A stretch of DNA of 11,775 nt, taken from contig NZ_CAMLDP010000061.1 in NCBI RefSeq assembly GCF_946478925.1, positions 1 to 11,775 on the forward strand, given 5' to 3'. The DNA comes from an uncultured Nitrososphaera sp. GTDB lineage: Archaea > Thermoproteota > Nitrososphaeria > Nitrososphaerales > Nitrososphaeraceae. Within the stretch, counting starts at the first letter, position 1; every line of letters starts with the position of its first letter. Below are positions 4,928 to 11,762 of the stretch, one piece after another. Below the pieces are notes generated by a model. That model did no database searches and was not told the DNA's origin. It saw only the letters and a list, made by a program, of their open reading frames with translations. Both the position numbers and the translations under genes were made by a program.

Positions 4928-5320
4928 CTATCTTACGAACTTGATGTGAAGGGTCTTTATCTTCCACCCTCTCTGTTCGTCCGGTTCAAGCCCGAATGTA
5001 AATCTGGCCTTCGTCTTGTCACCTTTCTCGAAAGTGACAAGGGCGGTCAACCGGTCGTCGGGCTGACCGGGTTCTGCTTCCTTTGATATCTTGATCTTGC
5101 GGCGCATGTCGCTGTTTGCCATCAAGGCCACCTTGAGAAATGGCTCGATTGACGAGCGACCATGCAACACCTGGGACGTGCTAAAAGGCTCATAGATTAT
5201 CGCGTCGTCATCAAAGAGGTCAAGAAGGCCTTCTAAGTCTCGGTCCGATATTAGCCTGAAATATCTGTATACAATGTCCTCGCGGCTCTCGGCCCTTTTG
5301 ACCTTGCTTTTACGCATCAT
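4928..5320 (-). CDS. SnoaL-like / NTF2-fold protein
   Basis: This 130-residue protein has an NTF2-like cone fold of the SnoaL type. The N-terminal helix has EDIVYRYFRLISDRDLEGLL, followed by LFDDDAIIYEPF and LHGRSSIEPFLK, the usual second and third elements. Beta strands follow (LTALVTFEKGDK, ARFTFGLEPDE), then a final GWKIKTLHIKFVR. Members are small-molecule isomerases, hydrolases or binding proteins, and the ligand cannot be predicted. ATG 5320 and 5317 are adjacent. ATACTAA (5348-5342) is 22-25 bp upstream and a TGCA palindrome stands at 5376. A weak AGGTGA (5335-5330) could act as a ribosome site. It has its own promoter although the ribbon-helix-helix gene lies just upstream on the same strand. 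Confidence 0.8.
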   Translation of the reverse strand: MMRKSKVKRAESREDIVYRYFRLISDRDLEGLLDLFDDDAIIYEPFSTSQVLHGRSSIEPFLKVALMANSDMRRKIKISKEAEPGQPDDRLTALVTFEKGDKTKARFTFGLEPDEQRGWKIKTLHIKFVR

Positions 5321-5375
5321 GACACGTGTTCACCTTTGCCATTAGTATGATCTGTTGATAGATAACCTATCGGAT

Positions 5376-5389
5376 TGCAGTGCAATGCA
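5376..5389. promoter_or_regulatory. TGCA palindrome, copy 7
   Basis: The sequence is TGCAGTGCAATGCA. It is 55 bp from ATG 5320 of the SnoaL-like gene and only 13 bp past the stop of the ribbon-helix-helix gene. No plus-strand gene begins on the other side, so it serves one direction. Confidence 0.75.
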
Positions 5390-5402
5390 GTTTATTCAGT
5401 AC

Positions 5403-6014
5403 TTACCTCAGCACTACCTCGGCAACGGTGGTGTTTGGCGTGACGTGAATATCGGCCTTTACCTTTGCAAGGTTTTGAAATATCAAGTTGAGGAGCTCTT
5501 TGGTAAAGAGCGACCAGTTCTCGCCAAGCTCGTGTTGCACTACAAAGACGTGCTTGCTTGACCCCTCTATTCGGTGGTCGGCCTTTATTCCAGAGACCTT
5601 CATGTACTCTTCCAGGACAGAGAGGACCACCCAGAGGTTGTAGTGTTTTTTCATGAAAAGCACAGAGTCCTTCATTAGATTAAAGGCGATCTGCGCCGCC
5701 TCTTTCACTATCTGGTCCCTATAGATCTCAACCTCTTTTATACCGCCAGCCTTGGCCGAAGAGATTGCCTTGTCGATGAGCGTCGAGAGCATCAATTTGG
5801 GTACAGGCATCATGCCAATCTTGCTCTCATATCTGTCCCACTCTGCATAGCGCTTGAGCACTTGGTTGACAAGGACATTGAGTGAAATTTCGCGCGTGTC
5901 TGCCTCGCCCTGTAGTTCATCTATTACCGACGAGTCAATTCTGAATGTGACGCTTCGAGTTTTTCTCGACTGTGATGAGGAAGATGCTTCTATGCCTTCA
6001 GAGTCTCCAGACAT
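5403..6014 (-). CDS. Ribbon-helix-helix protein with large C-terminal domain
   Basis: This 203-residue protein has a Ser-rich leader (residues 1-20) and then a CopG/Arc-type ribbon-helix-helix domain: SVTFRIDSSVIDELQGEADT (22-41), ISLNVLVNQVLKRYAEWDRY (43-62). The first strand would enter the DNA major groove as a dimer. Residues about 70-203 form an unknown alpha/beta domain with an amphipathic helix (KEAAQIAFNLMKDSVLFMKK) and a conserved-looking HELGENWSLFTKELL, which may bind a ligand or mediate oligomers. A TATA-like CTTTTTAAG lies near 6054-6046 and the ATG is at 6014. No TGCA palindrome is at the usual place. It is a plausible DNA-binding regulator for this cluster, not proven. Confidence 0.78.
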   Translation of the reverse strand: MSGDSEGIEASSSSQSRKTRSVTFRIDSSVIDELQGEADTREISLNVLVNQVLKRYAEWDRYESKIGMMPVPKLMLSTLIDKAISSAKAGGIKEVEIYRDQIVKEAAQIAFNLMKDSVLFMKKHYNLWVVLSVLEEYMKVSGIKADHRIEGSSKHVFVVQHELGENWSLFTKELLNLIFQNLAKVKADIHVTPNTTVAEVVLR

Positions 6015-6022
6015 GTGTAGAT

Positions 6023-6036
6023 ACAGTGCCAGCTGT
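6023..6036. promoter_or_regulatory. Possible operator (ACAG-N6-CTGT) at the RHH gene start
   Basis: ACAGTGCCAGCTGT has exact 4-bp inverted arms with six bases between. It lies between the TATA-like box and the ATG of the ribbon-helix-helix gene, a position where binding would block transcription. It has the same arm-N6-arm architecture as the TGCA palindromes. Autoregulation is a guess. Confidence 0.3.
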
Positions 6037-6060
6037 GAAATTCGGCTTAAAAAGGCTTTT

Positions 6061-6502
6061 TCAACGCGCTATGAGAACCGGGCAACTAGAGAGCTCCGCG
6101 ACCTTGCGTGCAACACTACCGAGCGCTTTGAGCTTGGACATGCTTTGAGTCCTTCGCTCCCCATAAGTATCAAGTCAATCTTCTGTTTTCTTGCAGTCTG
6201 TCTCCAATATCTAAGCCGCAGGGTCGCCAACAGCATGCACAAGCTTTGCATTCACGTCGTGTGTTTTTGCAGCTATCAACAAGTGATTCTAACGATCTTA
6301 CAACGGACCCGCGAGGCGATTCTGTATCAAATTCGGCGGCCTCGTTTATTGCCTCATTGTACGTGTAAACGAGCCAAGGGAGCCCCGTGACGGTCAGAAA
6401 CGTAATTTTGGCGCCGGATAACTCGGCAATATATTCCGCGTACTTGGCAGCCCTTACAGAGAACTATGAGCCGTCCTATGAGACAAGTATGCTGCGATAC
6501 AT
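6061..6502 (-). pseudogene. UspA pseudogene, last gene of CBS-C2H2 operon
   Basis: The full length of a UspA protein can be traced across frames. ATG 6502 gives MYRSILVS, a TAG, DGS, a second TAG (6466-6464), then FSVRAAKYAEYIAELSGAK and ITFLTV in the same frame. After a shift come VNAKLVHAVGDPAA and a third TAG. A further shift gives IDLILMGSEGLK. The last shift gives ALGSVARKVAELSSCPVLIA, ending in TGA at 6063-6061. Three nonsense codons and about three frameshifts make it clearly dead. It begins 4 bp after the stop of the CBS-C2H2 gene, mirroring the intact CBS-UspA pair at 7163-8090. The C-terminus is close to that of the UspA at 4469. Confidence 0.85.
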
Positions 6503-6506
6503 GCGC

Positions 6507-7064
6507 TCAGATCTGCCTCAGGTCACCTTCCAACAATCCGCTTCCAATGTGAAGTCTGTCCACATGCTTGGAGAGATCCTGCTTGCTCTCAAATCCTGAA
6601 CCACAATACGGGCAAGTTACTCCGGTAAGTATTGAGCTTGTCTCGATCTGTCCAGTCTCAACACTCTTGCTTGGGCTGTTGCCAATGACCGATAACAACG
6701 TTACAAACCCGACTATTTTCCCACTTCTTCTGACTGGAAGCCTCCTTATTCCCGCTTTTCTCATTAGGAGGGTCGCCTCCATTGCAGTTGCCGATTCATC
6801 TATAGAAATTAAAGGCTTGCTCATGACCTCTTTCAAGGTTATCTTGAAGGGCCCCTTGCTTTCAGCCACCACCTTGTACAGGATGTCCCTCTCGGTGATA
6901 ATTCCGATCAGCTCTTTTGTCGTGTCGTTTCGAGATACAAACACGCACGTAGAATCCTTCCTCTTCATAGCTTTTGCTGCCTGTATCACTGTGGCTGACT
7001 CCTCCATCACCAACATATCGGGATTTGCCAGTTCCCCGACCTTCCTCCCAAGATTGGCTTGCAT
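6507..7064 (-). CDS. CBS-pair protein with C-terminal C2H2 zinc finger
   Basis: This 185-residue protein begins with two CBS domains (about 12-68 and 77-128), marked by IGIITERDILYKV (53-65) and GKIVGFVTLLSVIG (115-128). A linker of about 20 residues leads to a classical zinc finger, CPYCGSGFESKQDLSKHVDR followed by LH (151-172), with spacing C-x2-C-x12-H-x4-H. A nucleotide-sensing Bateman module joined to a possible DNA- or RNA-binding finger suggests ligand-controlled binding. The ORF is open to 7118, but MQANLGRKVGEL at 7064 is preferred: ATATATT (7093-7087) is 23 bp upstream and the palindrome 39 bp upstream. It heads an operon with the UspA pseudogene and diverges from the CBS-UspA-permease operon. 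Confidence 0.87.
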   Translation of the reverse strand: MQANLGRKVGELANPDMLVMEESATVIQAAKAMKRKDSTCVFVSRNDTTKELIGIITERDILYKVVAESKGPFKITLKEVMSKPLISIDESATAMEATLLMRKAGIRRLPVRRSGKIVGFVTLLSVIGNSPSKSVETGQIETSSILTGVTCPYCGSGFESKQDLSKHVDRLHIGSGLLEGDLRQI

Positions 7065-7103
7065 GAAATGATTGTTGCAAAGGAACAATATATCATGGAT
7101 GTA

Positions 7104-7117
7104 TGCAGTGCAATGCA
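7104..7117. promoter_or_regulatory. TGCA palindrome, copy 8, between two CBS operons
   Basis: The sequence is TGCAGTGCAATGCA. It is centred between ATG 7064 (39 bp, minus) and GTG 7163 (45 bp, plus), with TATA-like boxes at 7093-7087 and 7133-7140. This is the clearest example of one element shared by two divergent leaderless promoters. Confidence 0.8.
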
Positions 7118-7162
7118 CAAGATTCCTAGACGTAAAATATTGCCCATAGCCATGTTCTTTCT

Positions 7163-7666
7163 GTGAGTATAGAGTCCATTTCCGTATCGAATTTCATGAC
7201 CAAGGTGGTCAGGACTGCAGGAGAGGATCAGACCATAAGAACGGTAGCAGAGATGATGGACAAACATGACATTGGAAGTGTCGTGATCATAGACAGCAAC
7301 GGTTCGCCCTCGGGCATAATCACAGAACGCGACATAGTCAGGCTCGTAGGTTCTCCAAAAACATCCTTTGCAGCATCTGCAAAAAGCGTGATGAAAAAGC
7401 CCATAATAACGGCTGATGCCATAACGTCGCTAAAGGACGCCCTCCAGACTATGCAGTCCAAAAACATCCGCAGATTGCCTATTGTTGAAAAGGGCAAGAT
7501 GGTTGGCATAATCACGGACAAGGACATCTTCCGGGCAATTCTGAAAAGCCAGACGCTCGTCTCGAGCGTAGTAAGTGACAGCGTGCTTATCGAGTATAGG
7601 CCGATCTACGAGCGGCTTTCCGAATTCATGCTGAGCGAGATATATCAACCACAAGGCGGCAGATGA
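7163..7666 (+). CDS. CBS-pair protein, first gene of CBS-UspA-permease operon
   Basis: This 167-residue protein has two CBS domains (about 8-66 and 74-130): SPSGIITERDIVR (48-60) and KMVGIITDKDIFRAI (112-126). A tail of about 35 residues follows (YRPIYERLSEFMLSEI), probably helical and perhaps for dimer or partner contact. GTG 7163 is the likely start, as it lies 22 bp after TAAAATAT and 45 bp from the palindrome. The ATG at 7196 would cut into the first CBS domain. The UspA gene starts 1 bp after its stop. The operon context suggests that this domain pair reports nucleotide or energy state to the UspA and the permease, but no direct evidence of that exists. Confidence 0.87.
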   Translation: MSIESISVSNFMTKVVRTAGEDQTIRTVAEMMDKHDIGSVVIIDSNGSPSGIITERDIVRLVGSPKTSFAASAKSVMKKPIITADAITSLKDALQTMQSKNIRRLPIVEKGKMVGIITDKDIFRAILKSQTLVSSVVSDSVLIEYRPIYERLSEFMLSEIYQPQGGR

Positions 7667-7667
7667 A

Positions 7668-8090
7668 TTGTATTCAAGGGTTCTCGTTGCTATGGACGGC
7701 TCAGACTGTGCGAAAAGGGCATTAGAGTCAGCCATGGACATAGTCAAAGCTTCCAACGGCTCCCTTACAATCATGCATGTTCTTCAGGTTCCAAGTACGC
7801 CTGGATTTGGAAAAAAGCTAACTACAGAGATTCTTCTAGTCTATAGAAGAGATGCGAGGGCTTTTCTCGAGGAACAGCAACGCGAAGCCGAATCGCACGG
7901 AATAAAGGCCGAGACCCTATTAGTAAAGGGCAGTCCTGCAAAAGCGATAATGAGCGCAGCAAAGGCAATGAATGCAGACTTAGTAGTCATAGGAAGCAGA
8001 GGTCTTGGAGGGGTCAAGGAACTCCTGCTTGGAAGCGTTTCAAATGCAATAGTGCATGGCTCCAAGATTCCCGTCCTGATCACCAAATGA
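7668..8090 (+). CDS. Universal stress protein (UspA family), ATP-binding type
   Basis: This 140-residue UspA protein has the first strand MYSRVLVAMDGSDCAKRAL with the nucleotide-contacting Asp, GSPAKAIMSAAKAMNADLVV in the middle, and an intact ATP motif: GSRGLGGVKELLLGSVSNAI, i.e. G-x2-G-x9-G-S. It ends KIPVLITK. The start is TTG 7668, one base after the TGA of the CBS gene, and no in-frame ATG precedes the first strand. Translation therefore probably depends on termination of the CBS gene. Its own TGA overlaps the permease ATG (ATGA). Compared with the UspA at 4469 it keeps all glycines, so the two probably differ in nucleotide handling. Confidence 0.9.
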   Translation: MYSRVLVAMDGSDCAKRALESAMDIVKASNGSLTIMHVLQVPSTPGFGKKLTTEILLVYRRDARAFLEEQQREAESHGIKAETLLVKGSPAKAIMSAAKAMNADLVVIGSRGLGGVKELLLGSVSNAIVHGSKIPVLITK

Positions 8091-9421
8091 CAGGGATTGA
8101 ATTGAGAAAGTCTGGCGACTTGCGCCTGAAGCGGAGCATAAGCCTTTTTCAGGCAATCATGTACGGCTCCGGCTTGATCCTTGGGGCCGGAATATACGTT
8201 CTGATAGGAGATGTCGCGGGCATCGCGGGCAACGCAATGTGGATTTCATTTGCCTTGGCCGCGGCAATTGCCACTTTTACAGGGCTCAGCTATGCTGAGC
8301 TGACTTCGGTCTTTCCAAAAAGTGCAGCGGAATATCTGTTTGTCAAGAATGCTTTTGGAAACAAATCATTAGCGTTTGTCTCTGGATGGCTCATTGTATT
8401 CGTCGCAGTGGTGTCCGCAGCGGCTGTGGCCATCGGCTTTTCCAGTTATCTTGCTGTTTTCTTTCCAGACCTTGGACAGTCGATTTCCGCAATTTTGCTT
8501 GTCGCAGTACTTTCCGGCGTGAATTTTATTGGCATTCGTGAGTCGATGTGGATGAATACAGCATTCACGCTCATAGAAATTGCAGGTCTTGCGATCATCA
8601 TATGTACAGGCTTGCTCTTTTCCTCTGCTACTGAAACGAACTTTTACGAGATGCCACCATCGGTGAACTCCTCTGCACTAGCGCTAAGTGCCATAGCTGG
8701 AGCGGCGGGCCTTGCGTTCTTTGCTTACTTTGGCTTTGAAAACCTGGCAAATATATCAGAGGAAACCAAGAACGCTCGCAGAACAATTCCGCTTGCACTT
8801 ATTGCATCTATAGCAATCACGACAGGGATTTACATACTGGTCGCAGTGGCAACTGCTGTGCTTGTCGGATGGGAGGCTCTTTCGTCGACAAATGCGCCTC
8901 TTGCGCTCGCAGCTGAAAAGGCATTTGGCAGGTCGGGCATTATCATTCTATCGTCAATCGCACTTTTTGCCACGAGCAACACAGTGCTAATGATGCTTGT
9001 CTCCGGATCCAGGATACTGTTTGGAATGGCAAATGACAAGGCAATCCCGTCGGCTCTGGCGTCAGTTCATCCGAGGACCAAGACGCCGCTAGGCGCCATA
9101 ATCGTGATCATGGCGCTTGTTATAGGCGTTGTAATAGCATCTTCAGGCAGGTTAGACGTCATTGCGAAGGTTGCGGTCTTTGGAATATTCATGGTTTATG
9201 TCATTGTTAATTTCGCATTAATATGGCTCCGGTACAAAAGACCCCGTATTGAAAGGCCCTTTCGCTCCCCTTTGAGCATAGGGAGGTTTCCCATTCTTGC
9301 AGGTCTTGGGCTATTAACCTCAGTCGCCATACTAACTCAGTTTGACATAGTAACTGTAGTAGCAGGGGCGGCAGCCGCCGCGTCAGGGTTGTTGGCGTAC
9401 CTAGTACTTAGAGGGAAGTAG
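8087..9421 (+). CDS. APC-superfamily amino acid/polyamine permease
   Basis: This 444-residue membrane protein of the amino acid-polyamine-organocation family has about 12 predicted helices. The substrate-site motif in helix 1 is present as GLILGAGIYVLIG (29-41). Near 211-235, FFAYFGFENLANISEETKNA followed by RRTIP matches the helix 6 unwound region and the loop after it that typify the family. Length is normal. Transport is usually secondary, driven by H+ or Na+, and the substrate cannot be told. The ATG overlaps the UspA stop (ATGA), so it is the third gene of a tight CBS-UspA-permease operon. UspA domains are fused to some APC carriers elsewhere, so a physical UspA-permease partnership is plausible here. 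Confidence 0.9.
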   Translation: MTGIELRKSGDLRLKRSISLFQAIMYGSGLILGAGIYVLIGDVAGIAGNAMWISFALAAAIATFTGLSYAELTSVFPKSAAEYLFVKNAFGNKSLAFVSGWLIVFVAVVSAAAVAIGFSSYLAVFFPDLGQSISAILLVAVLSGVNFIGIRESMWMNTAFTLIEIAGLAIIICTGLLFSSATETNFYEMPPSVNSSALALSAIAGAAGLAFFAYFGFENLANISEETKNARRTIPLALIASIAITTGIYILVAVATAVLVGWEALSSTNAPLALAAEKAFGRSGIIILSSIALFATSNTVLMMLVSGSRILFGMANDKAIPSALASVHPRTKTPLGAIIVIMALVIGVVIASSGRLDVIAKVAVFGIFMVYVIVNFALIWLRYKRPRIERPFRSPLSIGRFPILAGLGLLTSVAILTQFDIVTVVAGAAAAASGLLAYLVLRGK

Positions 9422-9460
9422 CGTTTCTTTTTGTTGTTGTTGCTGTTGTTGCTGCTACAG
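9422..9460 (+). terminator. T-rich TTG/CTG run after the permease operon
   Basis: Directly after the permease TAG the plus strand reads GTTTCTTTTTG and then a run of TTG with some CTG triplets up to about 9456. Archaeal termination mainly needs U-rich tracts, so TTTCTTTTT is a likely terminator. The triplet run is a microsatellite-like repeat. Confidence 0.45.
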
Positions 9461-9545
9461 CATCGCCACCATAACTCGAAAAACTTCAAAGTAATTTCTT
9501 GCAAGACATGAAGGGTAGCAGTAGCTATTTTTTGTCACACAAGTG

Positions 9546-9562
9546 GTGATATAGGATATCAC
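9546..9562. repeat. Perfect inverted repeat (7-bp arms, AGG centre)
   Basis: GTGATAT (9546-9552) and ATATCAC (9556-9562) are exact reverse complements. The element lies in the 274-bp gap between the permease and the helix-turn-helix gene. It may be an operator. Nothing else recognisable is in the gap besides the T-rich run, TTTTTG/CAAAAA arms at 9600-9616 and the TGCA palindrome. Confidence 0.5.
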
Positions 9563-9635
9563 AACCACAACCGCCGTCCGGCCGACTCGCGCGTAGTATT
9601 TTTTGCACGTCAAAAATGGCGACTCTATTTCATCA

Positions 9636-9649
9636 TGCACTGCCATGCA
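9636..9649. promoter_or_regulatory. TGCA palindrome, copy 9
   Basis: The sequence is TGCACTGCCATGCA, with both outer TGCA boxes exact. TTTATT (9664-9669) follows, and ATG 9696 is 46 bp away with no room for a leader. This puts the small helix-turn-helix gene under the same element as the stress genes. Confidence 0.75.
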
Positions 9650-9695
9650 CTGGAGTCCCGTACTTTATTCCTTTGATTTATCCGTAACATATTGT

Positions 9696-9860
9696 ATGTG
9701 CAGCGAAAAAGTCATCAACGTTGATCCGGCACTCTTGAAGCGACTTGCAAGAATGTACGAGGCCGGGCTGTCGATAAAAGAGATTTCAGAACAGCTTGAT
9801 ATTAGCGCAATATCTGCAAGGAGAATTCTGGAATTACTGGGGTACGCCGTCGCCGACTAG
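9696..9860 (+). CDS. 54-residue helix-turn-helix protein
   Basis: The protein is almost entirely one homeodomain-like or resolvase-type helix-turn-helix. After MCSEKVINVDPALLKRLARM (first helix), GLSIKEISEQLDISAISARR (24-43) holds the turn, with the pattern G-S-x2-EI-x2-L-x-I-S, then ILELLGYAVAD. A longer reading to 9603 exists, but ATG 9696 is supported by the palindrome and TATA-like box and by the absence of any homology-like sequence before it. The gene is 11 bp from the four-CBS gene that follows, so the two form an operon. As a tiny dimerising DNA binder under the TGCA element it is a candidate regulator of the cluster and of itself. A broken relative lies at 186-339. Confidence 0.75.
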   Translation: MCSEKVINVDPALLKRLARMYEAGLSIKEISEQLDISAISARRILELLGYAVAD

Positions 9861-9871
9861 GGGATTCTAAA

Positions 9872-10672
9872 ATGCAAGATATTACCATAAGGAAGGCGGC
9901 GCCTCGGATTTTTATGCGGCCGTTGCTGTATGTGAGTCCTTCTGATTCAATGCTTCAAGTCGCTACCTTTCTTGCAACAGGGCCCCAGATCTACGTGGAT
10001 GGCTTGGTTGTCCTAGACGAAAAAAAGAAACTTGCAGGCAGAATAGGCGGGTATGCCCTTGCAAACCACATCTTACAAACACGGGAAAAGTGGACGGATA
10101 GCAAGGCTTCCGCAATTTTGGAGCCTCTTGAGCACCCGCTGCAGGATAACGATCTTCTCTCAAAGGCGCTATGGATATTCAAAGATACTAGGTTTGCATT
10201 CATGCCGGTGGCATCATCAAATAACGAAGTAACTGCCTCGCTATCTCTCCGTGACTTGATAATTTATGCCACGAGACTAAAGGCCTTGATACAAGACCTG
10301 ACATCTCCTCTGCTGACTATTGATAATGATGCGAGCGTGCTGGATGCACTTGAATTCATGTTGGAAAAGGGCTTGCGGAATCTTGTCTTCTTAAGGGAGG
10401 ATGTCCCTTATGTCATCAATGATAGAAAGGTCCTCGAGTACATACTCCGACCTCTGACGAGAAAGATTGTTTCGCGCTCAGGCTTCGAAGTGCTTGCCAA
10501 TTCAAAGCTAACAGACCTTGATGCGACCAAGGGAATATGCGTGGATCCAAAGGGCTCTGCAGGTTCTGTTGCACATCTCTTTACCGACATTGGAACGTCG
10601 TGCCTTTTTGCAGGCAACAGGATACTGACTCCCTGGGACCTAGTAATGAAAGGTTCTGGGTTTATCAGTTAG
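9872..10672 (+). CDS. Four-CBS (double Bateman) protein
   Basis: This 266-residue protein can be read as four diverged CBS repeats: about 13-68 (PLLYVSPSDSMLQVATFLAT), 79-135 (HPLQDNDLLSKALWIF, SLRDLIIYA), 141-192 (SPLLTIDNDASVLDALEFML) and 210-262 (GNRILTPWDLVMKG). The usual G-x-(I/V)-T-x2-D endings are worn down (GRIGGYALANHIL, YVINDRKVLEYIL), so some sites may no longer bind nucleotide. No other domain is fused. The gene follows the helix-turn-helix gene by 11 bp, so the pair may act as a split regulator with a sensor part and a DNA-binding part. Its end overlaps the end of the convergent alcohol dehydrogenase gene by 8 bp. Recognition is by pattern and less certain than for the canonical CBS pairs. 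Confidence 0.75.
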   Translation: MQDITIRKAAPRIFMRPLLYVSPSDSMLQVATFLATGPQIYVDGLVVLDEKKKLAGRIGGYALANHILQTREKWTDSKASAILEPLEHPLQDNDLLSKALWIFKDTRFAFMPVASSNNEVTASLSLRDLIIYATRLKALIQDLTSPLLTIDNDASVLDALEFMLEKGLRNLVFLREDVPYVINDRKVLEYILRPLTRKIVSRSGFEVLANSKLTDLDATKGICVDPKGSAGSVAHLFTDIGTSCLFAGNRILTPWDLVMKGSGFIS

Positions 10673-11723
10673 GCGTTATTACGGCCCTTCCTGTTATCTG
10701 GCCATTTCTCAACAAGTCTATTGCATCGTTGACCTCTTCTAGCTGGAATGTTTGGAGCATGTGCTTTAACTTGCCTTGCTTTGCCAGCTCTATGACTTCC
10801 CGAAGTTCGTTGTAATTACCCCATAGCGAGCCGGTCACCTCATACTCGTTTAGCACAGTAGGCATCAACGGCAACTGCACTTTTGAGCCAAAAAGTCCCA
10901 CTATGGCAAGAGCACCGCCCTTTGCAAGAAGGTTAACTGACATTGAAGTAGTATTTTCTGCGCCTACACAGTCGATAATAATGTCGACACCCCTGCCTTG
11001 CGTTATTTCCATCACCTCTTTCCTAGTGCTCTCGGATAGCCGAATTGCATGCTCGGCACCAAGGTCTTTAGCAAACCTTAGCTTCTTGTCACTTCTGTCG
11101 ATTGCTATCGTCGTTGAATTTGGAGCAAGTAGCTTGGCATACTGAATACCATAGGATCCCAAGCCGCCAATACCCACTACTGCGATGGTTGTTCCAGGTA
11201 CAAGCAAATGGCGAAACTTCCTGATGGCGCGATACGGTGTCAAACCTGCATCTGTCAACGGCGCGATCTCTTCTGCCTTCAACTTTGTATCTTCCACTTT
11301 TATCAAGAACCTGTAGGAAGGAACCGCAATGTATTGCGAGAACCCGCCGTCGTATTGCGATAACCCTGGCCATTTGGCAGCAGGACACATCTGCTCGTCG
11401 CCCCTTTTGCATGCAAGGCAGGAACCACAGCCCCACCCGCCAAACACAGCCACTAGATCCCCTCTTTCACAAATGCCCTTGGGCACGGAATCGCCTATCT
11501 CTTCTACTGTGCCCGCAACTTCGTGCCCCGGTGTCTTTGGCAAAGCCAACGGTATTGCATCTCTCCACTCACCGTTTATCAGATGGAGGTCGCTGTGGCA
11601 CAGTCCGGCGCCACCCACCTTTACGACTACACCTTCGCCTCGTGGCCTTGGCATCTGAACAGATTCTACGACCAGAGGTTTTTGATATTCATGGATCCTT
11701 GCAGAAAGAATGTGTTCAGCCAT
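10665..11723 (-). CDS. Zinc-dependent alcohol dehydrogenase (MDR family)
   Basis: This 352-residue medium-chain dehydrogenase oxidises alcohols or reduces aldehydes with NAD(P). Catalytic zinc ligands are Cys 42 (GLCHSDLH) and His 67 with Glu 68 (PGHEVAGTVEEIG). Four cysteines for the structural zinc are in CGSCLACKRGDEQMC (99, 102, 105, 113). The Rossmann motif is VVGIGGLGSYGIQYAK, followed by an Asp (IAIDRSDKK) at the end of the second strand, which favours NAD over NADP. Length is normal. MAEHILSARI at 11723 is preferred to the longer start at 11753 because AAATAT (11750-11745) stands 22 bp upstream and the palindrome 39 bp upstream. The natural substrate is unknown. Its place in the regulon suggests aldehyde or redox stress. 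Confidence 0.92.
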   Translation of the reverse strand: MAEHILSARIHEYQKPLVVESVQMPRPRGEGVVVKVGGAGLCHSDLHLINGEWRDAIPLALPKTPGHEVAGTVEEIGDSVPKGICERGDLVAVFGGWGCGSCLACKRGDEQMCPAAKWPGLSQYDGGFSQYIAVPSYRFLIKVEDTKLKAEEIAPLTDAGLTPYRAIRKFRHLLVPGTTIAVVGIGGLGSYGIQYAKLLAPNSTTIAIDRSDKKLRFAKDLGAEHAIRLSESTRKEVMEITQGRGVDIIIDCVGAENTTSMSVNLLAKGGALAIVGLFGSKVQLPLMPTVLNEYEVTGSLWGNYNELREVIELAKQGKLKHMLQTFQLEEVNDAIDLLRNGQITGRAVITPN

Positions 11724-11762
11724 AGGAAAATGCGAAACAGCATCATATTTCAAGAAATAGGT

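Noticed and set aside
5854..6390. Plus-strand ORF of 178 codons
   Set aside because: It runs antisense to the ribbon-helix-helix gene and the UspA pseudogene. Both minus readings match families, while this one does not.
6568..7071. Plus-strand ORF of 167 codons
   Set aside because: It is the shadow of the CBS-C2H2 gene on the minus strand.
11237..11725. Plus-strand ORF of 162 codons
   Set aside because: It is antisense to the alcohol dehydrogenase, and its composition is Arg/Pro/Ser-rich without motifs.
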